NCBI GenBank assembly: GCA_031262405.1
Contig: JAISHS010000005.1
Coordinates: forward strand, 1-54,889
From: Oscillospiraceae bacterium
GTDB lineage: Bacteria; Bacillota; Clostridia; Oscillospirales; Oscillospiraceae
Length of the DNA: 54,889 nt
Reading direction: 5' to 3'
The position numbers and the translations under genes are program-made. The notes below the pieces were generated by a model that saw nothing but the letters and a program-made list of their open reading frames with translations, did not search any database and was not told the origin of the DNA. Shown here in pieces: positions 40,602-48,412 of this stretch; position 1 is the stretch's first letter, and each line of letters starts with the position of its first letter.

Positions 40602-41745
40602 ATGGGAGTTTTTAAGAAAAAACGAGATGCCGGAGGGGCGGGGGCGGCGACGCAGATTAGGAGCGTCGGGGCGCATCCCTTTGGGGTTCTGAACAATTAT
40701 GTGCCGCTGGGCGGCGGAGATACGAGGCTCTATAGGGCGATTCGCGAGGCGGTGCCGGTCGTGGACGCGGCGATTATGAAGCTTATTCGGCTCTGCGGGG
40801 GCTTTGAGATTGCCTGCTCAGATAAGAGGAGCGAGAGGGAGCTGAACGAGTTTTTGAGGACGGTTGACGCGGGGCGAGCTCAGCGCGGGATAGGGGCCTT
40901 TTTGGACAACTATCTCGACTCTATGCTCACGGCGGGGCGCGCGGTGGGTGAGATTGTAACCGACGGCAACCGCGACATTGCGGCGGTCCTGTGCGGGAAT
41001 GTCTGCGATGTGCAGATTAAAGAGGGGGCGACGCCGCTCGATTTTGTGTTCTGCGGCGCGGGGGTCGCGGGGCTCGTAGAGCCGCTGCCCTATCAGGAGC
41101 TTATTTTGTTTACGCCCTTTAACCCAGAGGCGGACAATCCCCTATGGGGTGTCGCTGATGAGGAGTATGCCGTTTTTGACGGACATTTTGCTCAAGATTT
41201 ATCAGTCGATCGGGCTCAACTGGGAGCGGGCGGGCAATGTGCGCTTCGCCGTGGTCTATAAGCCGCAGGGGGATATCATCGACGGCGCCTATGCCAAGGA
41301 GCGCGGCGAGACCCTGGCGCGGGAGTGGAGCGCGGCTATGGCGAGCAGCAAGGACGGGTCGGTTCGGGATTTTGTGGCGGTCGGCGACGTGGACATCAAG
41401 GTCATAGGCGCGGACAACACGATTCCGGAGAGCGAGGTTCCGGTGAGGCAGATTCTTGAGCAGCTGGTTTCGCGCACGGGGATTCCGCCGTTTATGCTGG
41501 GGCTGAGCTGGTCATCTACCGAGAGGATGAGCGCGCAGCAGGCCGATCTTATGACGAGTGAGCTGACGGCGATAAGGCGCACGCTCGAGCCGGTTATAAG
41601 CAAGATTTGCGATCTGTGGCTGCGTCTGCACGGGCGGCCGTATGGGTTCGAGATTTGCTGGGAGCCGATCAACTTGCAGGATAGGGTTGAAGAGGCGAAG
41701 GCATTATTATATAAAGCGCAGAGCGCTTCATTAATTGAGAATTGA
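40602..41745 (+). pseudogene. Phage portal protein, frameshifted at a G-run
   Basis: The portal is the dodecameric ring through which DNA enters the head. Two frames make one family-length protein: 40602-41150 region (MGVFKKKRD... to ...FNPEADNPLWGV) and 41149-41745 (SLMRSMPFLTDILLK... to ...AQSASLIEN). The frame changes at GGGG, 41146-41149; restoring it needs loss of one base or gain of two Gs (giving NPLWGVSLMRS). SIGLNWERAGNVRFAVVYKP and SWSSTERMSAQQADLMTSEL-type parts mark the family. ATG 40602 has GGGGGAAG. The end is coded by a GAGAATT array, so the C-terminus may be cut too. Error or programmed slippage are alternatives. Confidence 0.8.
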
Positions 41746-41901
41746 GAATTGAGAATTATTGAGTCGCCGGAGGCGATTTTCGTCTTCGTCATTCCGTGCT
41801 TGACACGGAATCCCCCTGAGATTGCGGAAGCCGTGGGGGATTGCGGGTCAAGCCCGCAATGACGGATAACAGAAAACAGGGACGATAACAGATAACAGAT
41901 A
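41731..41901 (+). repeat. Composite repeat inside the phage operon (heptamers, GTCGCC hairpin, TCATTCCGTG palindromes)
   Basis: GAGAATT x3 at 41732-41758 supplies the portal stop. GTCGCC GGA GGCGA follows at 41763-41776. Then ATTCCGTG/CACGGAAT (41791-41798/41804-41811) and ATTGCGGG/CCCGCAAT (41840-41847/41853-41860) form a nested pair bounded by GTCATT and AATGAC. ACAGATA/ACAGAAA heptamers end it at 41901. Confidence 0.88.
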
Positions 41902-41922
41902 TTCGGGAGGACGGTTACATAT

Positions 41923-42855
41923 ATGAGGATTTATAAAGCTGGGGTGGGGGGAGCCGTGGCGATGGATAGCGGCCGCGAGCTCAAGCTCATCAATGAGTTT
42001 TCTAAGGGGGAGCTTTCGGCGGAGCAGGTTTATACCTTTTCCGTTGTGCTCTGTGACAACGAGGTAGACCGAGATTACGAGAAGTTTTCCCGCGAGGCTC
42101 TGGAGAGGCTGGCGGTGCTATTTGTCGGGAAGACGGGGATTTTTGACCACGACTGGAAGAGCGCCAATCAGACGGCGAGGCTCTATCGCACGGAGGTCAT
42201 CGAGAGCAGCGACGTGCTCAACAGCGTCGGGGAGCCATACTGCGCGCTGCGCGGCTATGCCTATATGCTGCGCAGCGAGAAGAACCAAGAGCTGATCGCC
42301 GAGATTGACGCAGGGATTAAGAAGGAGACGAGCGTTGGCTGCGCCGCCGACAGGAAGGTCTGCTCGATTTGCGGCGAGGTGAGCTCAAGCGGCGGCTGCG
42401 GGCACGTGCAGGGGCGGGAATATGAGGGGAAGCTCTGCTATCTTGAGCTGTTTGACATCAGCGACGCCTATGAGTGGAGCTTTGTCGCGGTGCCGAGTCA
42501 GAGAGGCGCGGGGGTTGTTAAACGCTTCGGCGAGAGCGCAAAGACGCTCAAGGATTTTGTTGCGCTTGAGGCGGGACGTGCCTTTGCGGCGGAATATGAG
42601 GCCTTGGAGAAGCAGGCAGCGCTGGGGCGCGAATATACGGACGCGCTGCGGAGCGAGGTGCTCAGGCTGGCTCTGATTTTTGACCGGAAGGCACATACTG
42701 CACTCGCCCAGAGCAGTAAGCACATGGGCGCTAGCGAGCTTGAGGCTCTGAAGGCGGTCTTCGGCGCGAGGGTGGACGAGATGTTCCCGCCGAGGACACA
42801 GCTTCCGGGGAGGAATGAGACGAAGAAGTTCGATGGGGAAGCTTATTTGGTTTAG
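41923..42855 (+). CDS. Putative phage prohead protease/scaffold protein
   Basis: A 310-aa protein between portal and capsid, where head-maturation proteases sit. Visible features: GIFDHDWKSANQTARLY near 67-83 (candidate catalytic His), IKKETSVGCAADRK near 127-140 (candidate Ser), a CSICG...CGH cysteine cluster around 146-160, and DAYEWSFVAVPSQRGAG. The C-terminal third is helical, as in fused scaffolds. Start ATG with GGGAGGAC. The last codons and TAG are in a 13-bp palindrome. The protease call is from position and partial motifs. Confidence 0.65.
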   Translation: MRIYKAGVGGAVAMDSGRELKLINEFSKGELSAEQVYTFSVVLCDNEVDRDYEKFSREALERLAVLFVGKTGIFDHDWKSANQTARLYRTEVIESSDVLNSVGEPYCALRGYAYMLRSEKNQELIAEIDAGIKKETSVGCAADRKVCSICGEVSSSGGCGHVQGREYEGKLCYLELFDISDAYEWSFVAVPSQRGAGVVKRFGESAKTLKDFVALEAGRAFAAEYEALEKQAALGREYTDALRSEVLRLALIFDRKAHTALAQSSKHMGASELEALKAVFGARVDEMFPPRTQLPGRNETKKFDGEAYLV

Positions 42856-42873
42856 CTCCGCTAAACCAAATAA
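42843..42873. repeat. 13-bp perfect palindrome across the protease stop codon
   Basis: Arms 42843-42855 and 42861-42873 with a CTCCG loop; the TAG at 42853-42855 ends the left arm. No heptamer array follows; the next gene's GGAGG starts 15 bases later. Confidence 0.88.
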
Positions 42874-42896
42874 ATTATAAAAAACAGGAGGAAATT

Positions 42897-43244
42897 ATGA
42901 AGGTTAGTTTTGAGGGGATTGGCGAGCAGGTTGTGACTTTTGCGAGCAGTGTGCAGGCTCCGGCGGAGAAGGGCTGCCCCGTTGTGATGACGGGCAGCGC
43001 GCAGGTCGGCGCGGCGGGCGCGGGCGAAAAATTCGTCGGGATTGCGCTTGCAAGTCAGGGAAATTACTGCGCGGTGCAGACCGCTGGCTTCATTAAGGTC
43101 GGCTACAGCGGGCAGTCTCCGGCGGTGGGGTTTAAGACTCTGGCGGCGGACGGCGCCGGCGGCGTTATGGCAGACGAGGGCGGTCGCGAGTATCTGGTGG
43201 CGGAGGTCGATGAGGCAGGCCTCACGGCGACGATTTTGCTTTAA
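42897..43244 (+). CDS. Phage head decoration-type protein (DUF2190-like)
   Basis: A 115-aa small beta-rich protein, Gly/Ala-rich, located directly before the capsid gene. EKFVGIALASQGNYCAVQTA and IKVGYSG match the style of DUF2190/decoration proteins that cover the capsid surface. Strong AGGAGG. The function is inferred from position and composition. Confidence 0.6.
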   Translation: MKVSFEGIGEQVVTFASSVQAPAEKGCPVVMTGSAQVGAAGAGEKFVGIALASQGNYCAVQTAGFIKVGYSGQSPAVGFKTLAADGAGGVMADEGGREYLVAEVDEAGLTATILL

Positions 43245-43261
43245 GCAAGGAGGAGAGAAAA

Positions 43262-44293
43262 ATGACTTATAAATTTAATGAGATTAAGCTCGACAAGGGG
43301 ATGTATGGCGAGAGCGGGCGCAACTTTTCGCAGGTGCTCGAGAAGCTGGATCCGAGCGAGGAGTATAAGGGCTCGGCATATGAGGGGCTGGACGCCTTTC
43401 AGCGGCAGCTCAAGCGCTTTGACATCAAGGCGCGCGGCGCGGGCAGCGATGCTGTCGAGAAGTTTTTCCGTACCACGGAGAGCAGCGTTCTTTTTCCCGA
43501 ATATGTAGCGCGCAGCGTGCGTCAGGGCATGGAGGACGAGAACATTCTTCCGGCGATTACGGCGACGGTTACGAAGATTGACGGCATGGACTATCGCAGT
43601 ATTTATTCGGTGCCGACAAGCGATGAGAAGAGCCTTCGCAGAGTTGAGGAGGGCGCATCCATTCCGCAGACAGAGGTAAAGGTGCGCGAGAATCTCGTTA
43701 AGCTGCACAAGCGCGGGAGAATGCTCGTGGCGTCATATGAGGCGGTGCGCTTTCAGAAGCTTGATCTCTTCTCCGTTATGCTCAAGCAGATAGGCGCGCA
43801 GATTATGCGGATGCATCTGGACGACGCGATTGACGTTATTATAAACGGCGACGGCAACGACAACGCCGCCGAGAGCTTTTCAGTCGGGACAAGCCCAATT
43901 TCGGGCGCGGCGGGTACGCTTACATATAATCAGCTGCTCGAGTTTTGGAGTGAGTTTGACCCCTATACGCTCAACACCCTGCTCGTGAGCCCGGATGCGA
44001 TGCTGCAGATTCTCCGTTGCAGCGAGTTTCAGAATCCGCTGACGGGGCTCAATTTCCAGGGTACGGGGCAGCTGAGCAATCCTCTGGGTGCGAAGCTTCT
44101 CAAGAGCGCGGCGGTCGGCACGGGTACGGTTATCGGGCTCGACAGAGCCTATGCGCTGGAGATGATTTCGGCCTCAGATGTGGCTGTGGAGTATGACAGG
44201 CTCATTGACCGTCAGCTCGAGAGGGCGGCGATTACGAGCATTTCAGGCTTTTCGAAGCTCTATACCGAGGCGGCGAAGGTGCTCAACATTTAG
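43262..44293 (+). CDS. Phage major capsid protein
   Basis: Forms the icosahedral shell. The 343-aa protein occupies the capsid slot after protease and decoration genes. N-terminal arm residues 1-90, then the core with EDENILPAITATVTKIDGMD, RRVEEGASIPQTEV and a QIGAQIMRMHLDDAIDVI helix, then a C-terminal domain with NTLLVSPDAMLQILR and VIGLDRAYALEMI. This arrangement matches HK97-fold capsids of contractile-tailed Clostridia prophages (encapsulin-like N-terminal region). AAGGAGGAG start. Confidence 0.85.
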   Translation: MTYKFNEIKLDKGMYGESGRNFSQVLEKLDPSEEYKGSAYEGLDAFQRQLKRFDIKARGAGSDAVEKFFRTTESSVLFPEYVARSVRQGMEDENILPAITATVTKIDGMDYRSIYSVPTSDEKSLRRVEEGASIPQTEVKVRENLVKLHKRGRMLVASYEAVRFQKLDLFSVMLKQIGAQIMRMHLDDAIDVIINGDGNDNAAESFSVGTSPISGAAGTLTYNQLLEFWSEFDPYTLNTLLVSPDAMLQILRCSEFQNPLTGLNFQGTGQLSNPLGAKLLKSAAVGTGTVIGLDRAYALEMISASDVAVEYDRLIDRQLERAAITSISGFSKLYTEAAKVLNI

Positions 44294-44322
44294 TTTCTCG
44301 GTTTGCAAGGGAGGGTGAGCTT

Positions 44323-44706
44323 TTGGAAGAGATTATTAGCGAGGTTTTTGAGACGGCGAAAATGATGTTTCAGGGGCATTTGAGCTCCGACGCGGAGGAG
44401 CTTCTCCGCGAGATGTGCGCCGGGGCGGCACAGGAGCTTGCCGCGAGACTCAAGAAGGGCGTTTCAATTGAGGAGATTCGCGCGCAGTTTATAAGGGCGG
44501 CGGCGACTCTGGGTCTATCTAACCACATTAGGCTTCATAATTCAAGCGGAGATTTTTCGGGGTTTTCCGCCGGTAGCCTCAGAGTGGACGCGCGGGGAGC
44601 GCGGGAGGTTGACGCCAGCGCGAATTCGCTGCGCCGTCAGGCGGAGCTGATGCTCATGGGGCTGCTTTCCGACGGGGGCTTTGCCTTTCAGGCGGTGAAG
44701 GGATGA
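44323..44706 (+). CDS. Phage head-tail connector region protein
   Basis: A 127-aa protein starting with TTG at 44323 (GGGAGGGTGAG upstream). The N-terminal half is helical with AQELAARLKKGVSIEEI; the rest is mixed. Position right after the capsid suggests a head-completion adaptor; no recognisable motif. Its stop overlaps the next start by ATGA. Confidence 0.55.
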   Translation: MEEIISEVFETAKMMFQGHLSSDAEELLREMCAGAAQELAARLKKGVSIEEIRAQFIRAAATLGLSNHIRLHNSSGDFSGFSAGSLRVDARGAREVDASANSLRRQAELMLMGLLSDGGFAFQAVKG

Positions 44707-45044
44707 GCGCGGGCTTGTTTGGCGAGGTTTGGCGCTTTGCCGGAGCCTTGACGGTGTTCTCATTGGACGGCTCGGAAAGCCGTGAGTTTCGGGGCTTTTT
44801 AGAGCCGCTGAGCCTGACGCAGGAGCCGGAGTTTTCCCGCGAGAGACCCTTTGCGCTGCCACGGGAGAGGTTCAGGCTGATTTCGGAGCCGGGCGAGGAT
44901 TTTTACGGCGGCTCGGCAATTAAAATAAGCCGCGGCGGGGAGATATATGAGCTTTTGACGGTGAAGCCGATTTATTTCGGCGAGACGGTTACGCACAGGG
45001 AGAGCGTTTTGCTGAGAACAGGCGAGGTGACGGCGGATGTTTGA
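44703..45044 (+). CDS. Phage head-tail joining-type protein
   Basis: A 113-aa protein of mostly beta character (SLTQEPEFSRERPFALPRER). ATG overlaps the previous stop. It contains FYGGSAIKISRGGEIYELLT, like stopper proteins in other phages, but I cannot assign a family. It overlaps the next gene by eight bases. Confidence 0.5.
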   Translation: MSAGLFGEVWRFAGALTVFSLDGSESREFRGFLEPLSLTQEPEFSRERPFALPRERFRLISEPGEDFYGGSAIKISRGGEIYELLTVKPIYFGETVTHRESVLLRTGEVTADV

Positions 45045-45537
45045 GGAGATTTTAAGCGCGGCAATAGCCGCGCTGGCGCAGGGCGAAAATCGGGTTACGC
45101 GGGTCTTTCCCGCGGGCCCGACCGCCTTTGACGGAAGGCCGCTGGTGGTTGTGGGACTCGGCGGCAGTAAGCTTTTAAGCTCCGGACTCGGGGACTATAT
45201 AGGGGTTCGGCGCGAGGACTCGGGGCTGGAGACTGAAGTTTACGGGCGACGGCTGGAGACAGAGCTTAGACTGACTGTTTATCTGCCGGAAAAGGATGCG
45301 GACGCAGCTCTGATTGAGAGCTGCGCGGGGGAGCTGGAGCTTCTAACGAGGAGCTTTCCCGCCGGACTGAGAGCTATTGAGTTTTCGCGGGGGGAAATTA
45401 GCCGCGACAGTGCTCTGCGGTGTTTTGTTTGTGAGTGCCTCGTGCGGTGCTCGGCTTATTTTGTAGCCGAGAGCAGGGACGAGGAGGAAGAATTTTTGAA
45501 TTTTAAATTGAGAGGGGTGTTTGACAGTGCCGATTAA
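45037..45537 (+). CDS. Phage tail terminator/completion-type protein
   Basis: A 166-aa protein immediately upstream of the sheath, where tail-terminator proteins usually are. The LETELRLTVYLPEKDADAAL segment followed by an ELLTRSF helix resembles gpU/YqbJ-like minor tail folds loosely. ATG at 45037. Identification is positional. Confidence 0.5.
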   Translation: MFEEILSAAIAALAQGENRVTRVFPAGPTAFDGRPLVVVGLGGSKLLSSGLGDYIGVRREDSGLETEVYGRRLETELRLTVYLPEKDADAALIESCAGELELLTRSFPAGLRAIEFSRGEISRDSALRCFVCECLVRCSAYFVAESRDEEEEFLNFKLRGVFDSAD

Positions 45538-46570
45538 TGTAAGACCGGGGGTCTATTCGAGCATTGATGTTAAAAGCGCCGCGCGCGGTCTTGCCGGAGG
45601 TAAGACGGTCGGCGTGGCGGCTCTTGCCGCTTCCGGCGCGGAACAGACGGCGGCGAGGATTTTGTCGCATGATCAGGCCAAGGAGCTTTTCGGCGAGGGA
45701 AGCAATCTTACGGAGCTGATACGCATTTTGTTTTTAAACGGCGCCTATGCCGTTCAGGCGGTTCCGATTGTTAAGGAGGAGGCGACGGTGCAGGATTATG
45801 CGGCGGCCTTTGAGACGCTTATAGAGCGGGAGGACGTTTCGATTATGCTCTGCGACAGCACGGCTTCTTCGGTGCACGCGGCGCTTCGCGAGGCGATTTT
45901 GGGTGCGGGCGAGAACAGCAAGTATCGCATTGGAATAATTGAGGGCACGGGGACGGTATCGGCGGTCTGCGCGGCGGCGGAGAGCCTTAACTGTGAGCGC
46001 ATTGCGATGATTTATACGGCGCGGCGCGAGGAGCTCGAGAGCTTTGCTCAGACGGCGGCGGCTGTTGCCGGAGCGCTCTCGGCGCCGGGAGATCCGGCGC
46101 TGCCGATTAACGGGGCGGAGCTTTTCGGAACCGTAGGCGCGGCGAGAAGGTTTACCGACTCTGAGCTGATTGCGCTCGTGGACGCCGGGGTTACGCCGGT
46201 GGAGCTGGCGGGTGAAGCGGTAAGCGTGGTTCGCGGCCTGACAACGCGCACGAGTACGGGCGACCAGAGGGATGCTACCTGGCGGGAGCTGACGACGGTG
46301 CTTATTATAGACGAGGTTGTGCCCGCCGTTCGCGCGGCGCTTAGGGCGAGATTTCCGCGGGTTAAGAATACGACGCAGACGCGCGGGGCGATTCGCACGC
46401 TGACGACGATTACGCTTGAGAACTATCTCAAGCGCGAGATTATTGACAGCTACGGGGCGGTTTCCGCTCAGGCGGATGAGAACGATCCGACGGCCTGTAT
46501 CGTCAGCTTTGACTTTACGCCGGCGCATGGGCTGAACTTTATTAGGCTCAGCGCGCAGATTACCGTTTAA
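45521..46570 (+). CDS. Contractile tail sheath protein
   Basis: Polymerises around the tail tube and contracts during injection. The 349-aa protein starts TTG at 45521 with AGAGGGGTG upstream, reading VPINVRPGVYSSIDVKSAAR, the classic sheath N-terminus. Middle: ALREAILGAGENSKYRIGII. C-terminal: RDATWRELTTVLIIDEVVP, TQTRGAIRTLTTIT and VSFDFTPAHGLNFIRLSAQI. It is shorter than most sheaths (about 400-490 aa), lacking outer insert domains. This shows a myovirus-type, contractile tail. Confidence 0.9.
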   Translation: MTVPINVRPGVYSSIDVKSAARGLAGGKTVGVAALAASGAEQTAARILSHDQAKELFGEGSNLTELIRILFLNGAYAVQAVPIVKEEATVQDYAAAFETLIEREDVSIMLCDSTASSVHAALREAILGAGENSKYRIGIIEGTGTVSAVCAAAESLNCERIAMIYTARREELESFAQTAAAVAGALSAPGDPALPINGAELFGTVGAARRFTDSELIALVDAGVTPVELAGEAVSVVRGLTTRTSTGDQRDATWRELTTVLIIDEVVPAVRAALRARFPRVKNTTQTRGAIRTLTTITLENYLKREIIDSYGAVSAQADENDPTACIVSFDFTPAHGLNFIRLSAQITV

Positions 46571-46581
46571 GGAGGAAGAGG

Positions 46582-46971
46582 ATGGGCGTTTTAGGATTTC
46601 CGACCAGCAGCGATATTTACATCGAGGCTGAGGGTAAGAAGGTTGCCGTGGTGCAGAGCTATACTGCCAGTGCCGTGCGTTCGGAGAGGGTTATTGAGGC
46701 CTTCGGCGAGAAGGAGCCGGTCGCGACGCTTGCAACACAGCTGAGTTATCGGCTGGAGCTGACGAGGCTCTATGCCACAGACGAGGCAATCAGCGACGGG
46801 ATTAATTTCCACGAGCTGAGCGATTTTTCGCTGGTTATAGCCAAGCCCGACAGGCGGATTATTTACACGGGCTGTCAGTGGAGCAGTATTGTTGAGAGCG
46901 GGCAGCTAAGTCAGATGGTTGCCGAGCGCATTACGGTGATCTCCAGCCACAGGACGGAGATGGCCGTTTGA
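46582..46971 (+). CDS. Phage tail tube protein (XkdM-like)
   Basis: Forms the inner tail tube. The 129-aa protein follows the sheath, as in PBSX-type phages, and reads as a beta-barrel protein with VLGFPTSSDIYIEAEGKKVA, VIEAFGEKEPVATLATQLSY-type strand pattern and YTGCQWSSIVESGQLSQMV. AAGGAGGAAG start. Stop overlaps the next gene. Confidence 0.85.
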   Translation: MGVLGFPTSSDIYIEAEGKKVAVVQSYTASAVRSERVIEAFGEKEPVATLATQLSYRLELTRLYATDEAISDGINFHELSDFSLVIAKPDRRIIYTGCQWSSIVESGQLSQMVAERITVISSHRTEMAV

Positions 46972-47228
46972 CGGCCGATGAGCTTTTAGGCTCCCTGGAG
47001 GCTGTGCCGGGGGAGCGTTTAAGATGGAGGGTTTTGAGCCGCTTTGGTATTTTGCCGGGCTCAAAACGCTCTCGCGAGATTTCGGACGGTGACATTTTGC
47101 TCTGCGCGGCGCATATGGTTCTGGATTCGCGCCCGTCGGGGGCGAGAGCGAGGGTCGAGGCGGCGCAGAGCCTGAGCTTTGACGAGGAGAGATTTCGTGC
47201 GCTCTCGGGAGGAATAGATGAAGCTTGA
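46968..47228 (+). CDS. Small tail-assembly (chaperone-slot) protein
   Basis: An 86-aa protein starting with TTG that overlaps the tube stop, in the slot of tail-assembly chaperones (XkdN-like). No second frame-shifted product could be made out. It contains RWRVLSRFGILPGSKRSRE and CAAHMVLDSRPSGAR. Function from position only. Confidence 0.5.
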   Translation: MTADELLGSLEAVPGERLRWRVLSRFGILPGSKRSREISDGDILLCAAHMVLDSRPSGARARVEAAQSLSFDEERFRALSGGIDEA

Positions 47229-47832
47229 GGAGATTTTGAGCTCTCTTGATGAGCAGGCCGCCTCGGCACTGGCAAAGCAGCTTTTGGAGAGGCTGGATGA
47301 GGCGGCGTCGGCTGCGCAGAGCGAAGATGAGGGGTCTGTGCGCGGCGGAGAGGGAAGCTTTGTTTGGCAGACGGGCTTTGATGCCGGGGTGAGAGCCGGA
47401 GCAGCGACGGGATTTGCTCAAGGTTCGGGGGCGACGCCGGAGCGCCTCGGCGAGGCTTTTCCGTTTATGAACGCGGGGCACAGGGAGTTTTACCCCAATA
47501 TCGTTACGCCTTCGGGTGAGGCGAGAGCTGTTCTGGGAGCGGATGTGAGGCAGGAGCCCTCCGGCGCCGGAATTGAGGCGGCGGGAAGCGCCGCCTCCGG
47601 CGGGAGGAGCCCTTCGGGTTTAGGAGGGCTCTCGGAGATGTCGGGGGGCTTAGGTCTCAGACCCGACATAGGCGCGGCGGCGGAGGACTCGGGCCGGGGC
47701 GGATATTATGAGCTGTTTGAGGCGCAAACGGGCTCCATGGCGGCAGCTTCGGATTCGGAGCTGACGGAGCGGCTCTCGGAGAGCGTCAAACGGGACGCGA
47801 GGCGGTATGATACGCCTTATGACAGGTATTGA
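47218..47832 (+). CDS. Very short protein in the tape-measure position
   Basis: A 204-aa protein between tube/chaperone and the LysM gene, exactly where tape-measure proteins (typically 600-1500 aa) lie. N-terminal 40 residues are helical (LEEILSSLDEQAASALAKQL), the centre is Gly/Ser/Ala-rich, and the C-terminus has RGGYYELFEAQTGSMAAAS and ends YDTPYDRY. No transmembrane helix or peptidase/transglycosylase motif. Either a drastically short ruler, a deleted one, or a chaperone while the tape measure is absent. It overlaps its upstream neighbour by 11 bases. Confidence 0.5.
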   Translation: MKLEEILSSLDEQAASALAKQLLERLDEAASAAQSEDEGSVRGGEGSFVWQTGFDAGVRAGAATGFAQGSGATPERLGEAFPFMNAGHREFYPNIVTPSGEARAVLGADVRQEPSGAGIEAAGSAASGGRSPSGLGGLSEMSGGLGLRPDIGAAAEDSGRGGYYELFEAQTGSMAAASDSELTERLSESVKRDARRYDTPYDRY

Positions 47833-47843
47833 GGAGAGGGACA

Positions 47844-48404
47844 ATGATTCTTGCGCCTATGAGATATGGGGATTATGTTTGGCCGCATAATCCCCGCGTA
47901 TATGAGATTATTTACAAACGCAGCATTGTCTGCAACAAGGTGCCGGGCGGGACATATACGCTGACGGATCTGGGCCGGCAGCAGAGGGTTTTGAGAGGCG
48001 AGGGCGAATTTGCGGGGCAGGGCGCTTATGACGAGTTTAAGAAGCTTGCCTGTATGTTTTATATAACCGAGCCGCTCACGCTTATTCATCCGATTTGGCA
48101 GAATGCGCCTGCCTGGCTCGTGTATCTGAGGCTGAGGCAGGAGCCGCGCGAGGACTATGTTGCCTATGAGTTTGAGTTTTGGGAGTGCTTTAACGGCTAT
48201 GAGCTCAAGGCTAGGGAGATTACTCCGCCGCCGGAGGAGGTAAATGCGCCGGCGGTGAGGCTCACGCACACTGTTAAGTGGGGCGACACGCTCTGGGGGA
48301 TTGCGACGAAGAACGGCCTGACGCTTGAGGAGCTTTTTGCCCTAAACGGCCAGCTTCGGAACATGAACCTAATTTATCCGGGGGATATTATCTATTTGAA
48401 TTGA
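47844..48404 (+). CDS. Phage baseplate-hub LysM protein (XkdP/gp53-like)
   Basis: A 186-aa protein with a single LysM domain at its end (HTVKWGDTLWGIATKNGLT ... LIYPGDIIYLN, residues about 142-186), which binds glycan, and an N-terminal part for tail-hub attachment (APMRYGDYVWPHNPRVYEI). XkdP-type proteins follow the tape measure. GAGGAGAGGG precedes the ATG at 47844; the in-frame codons before it overlap the previous gene. Confidence 0.85.
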   Translation: MILAPMRYGDYVWPHNPRVYEIIYKRSIVCNKVPGGTYTLTDLGRQQRVLRGEGEFAGQGAYDEFKKLACMFYITEPLTLIHPIWQNAPAWLVYLRLRQEPREDYVAYEFEFWECFNGYELKAREITPPPEEVNAPAVRLTHTVKWGDTLWGIATKNGLTLEELFALNGQLRNMNLIYPGDIIYLN

Positions 48405-48412
48405 GGGCAGTT

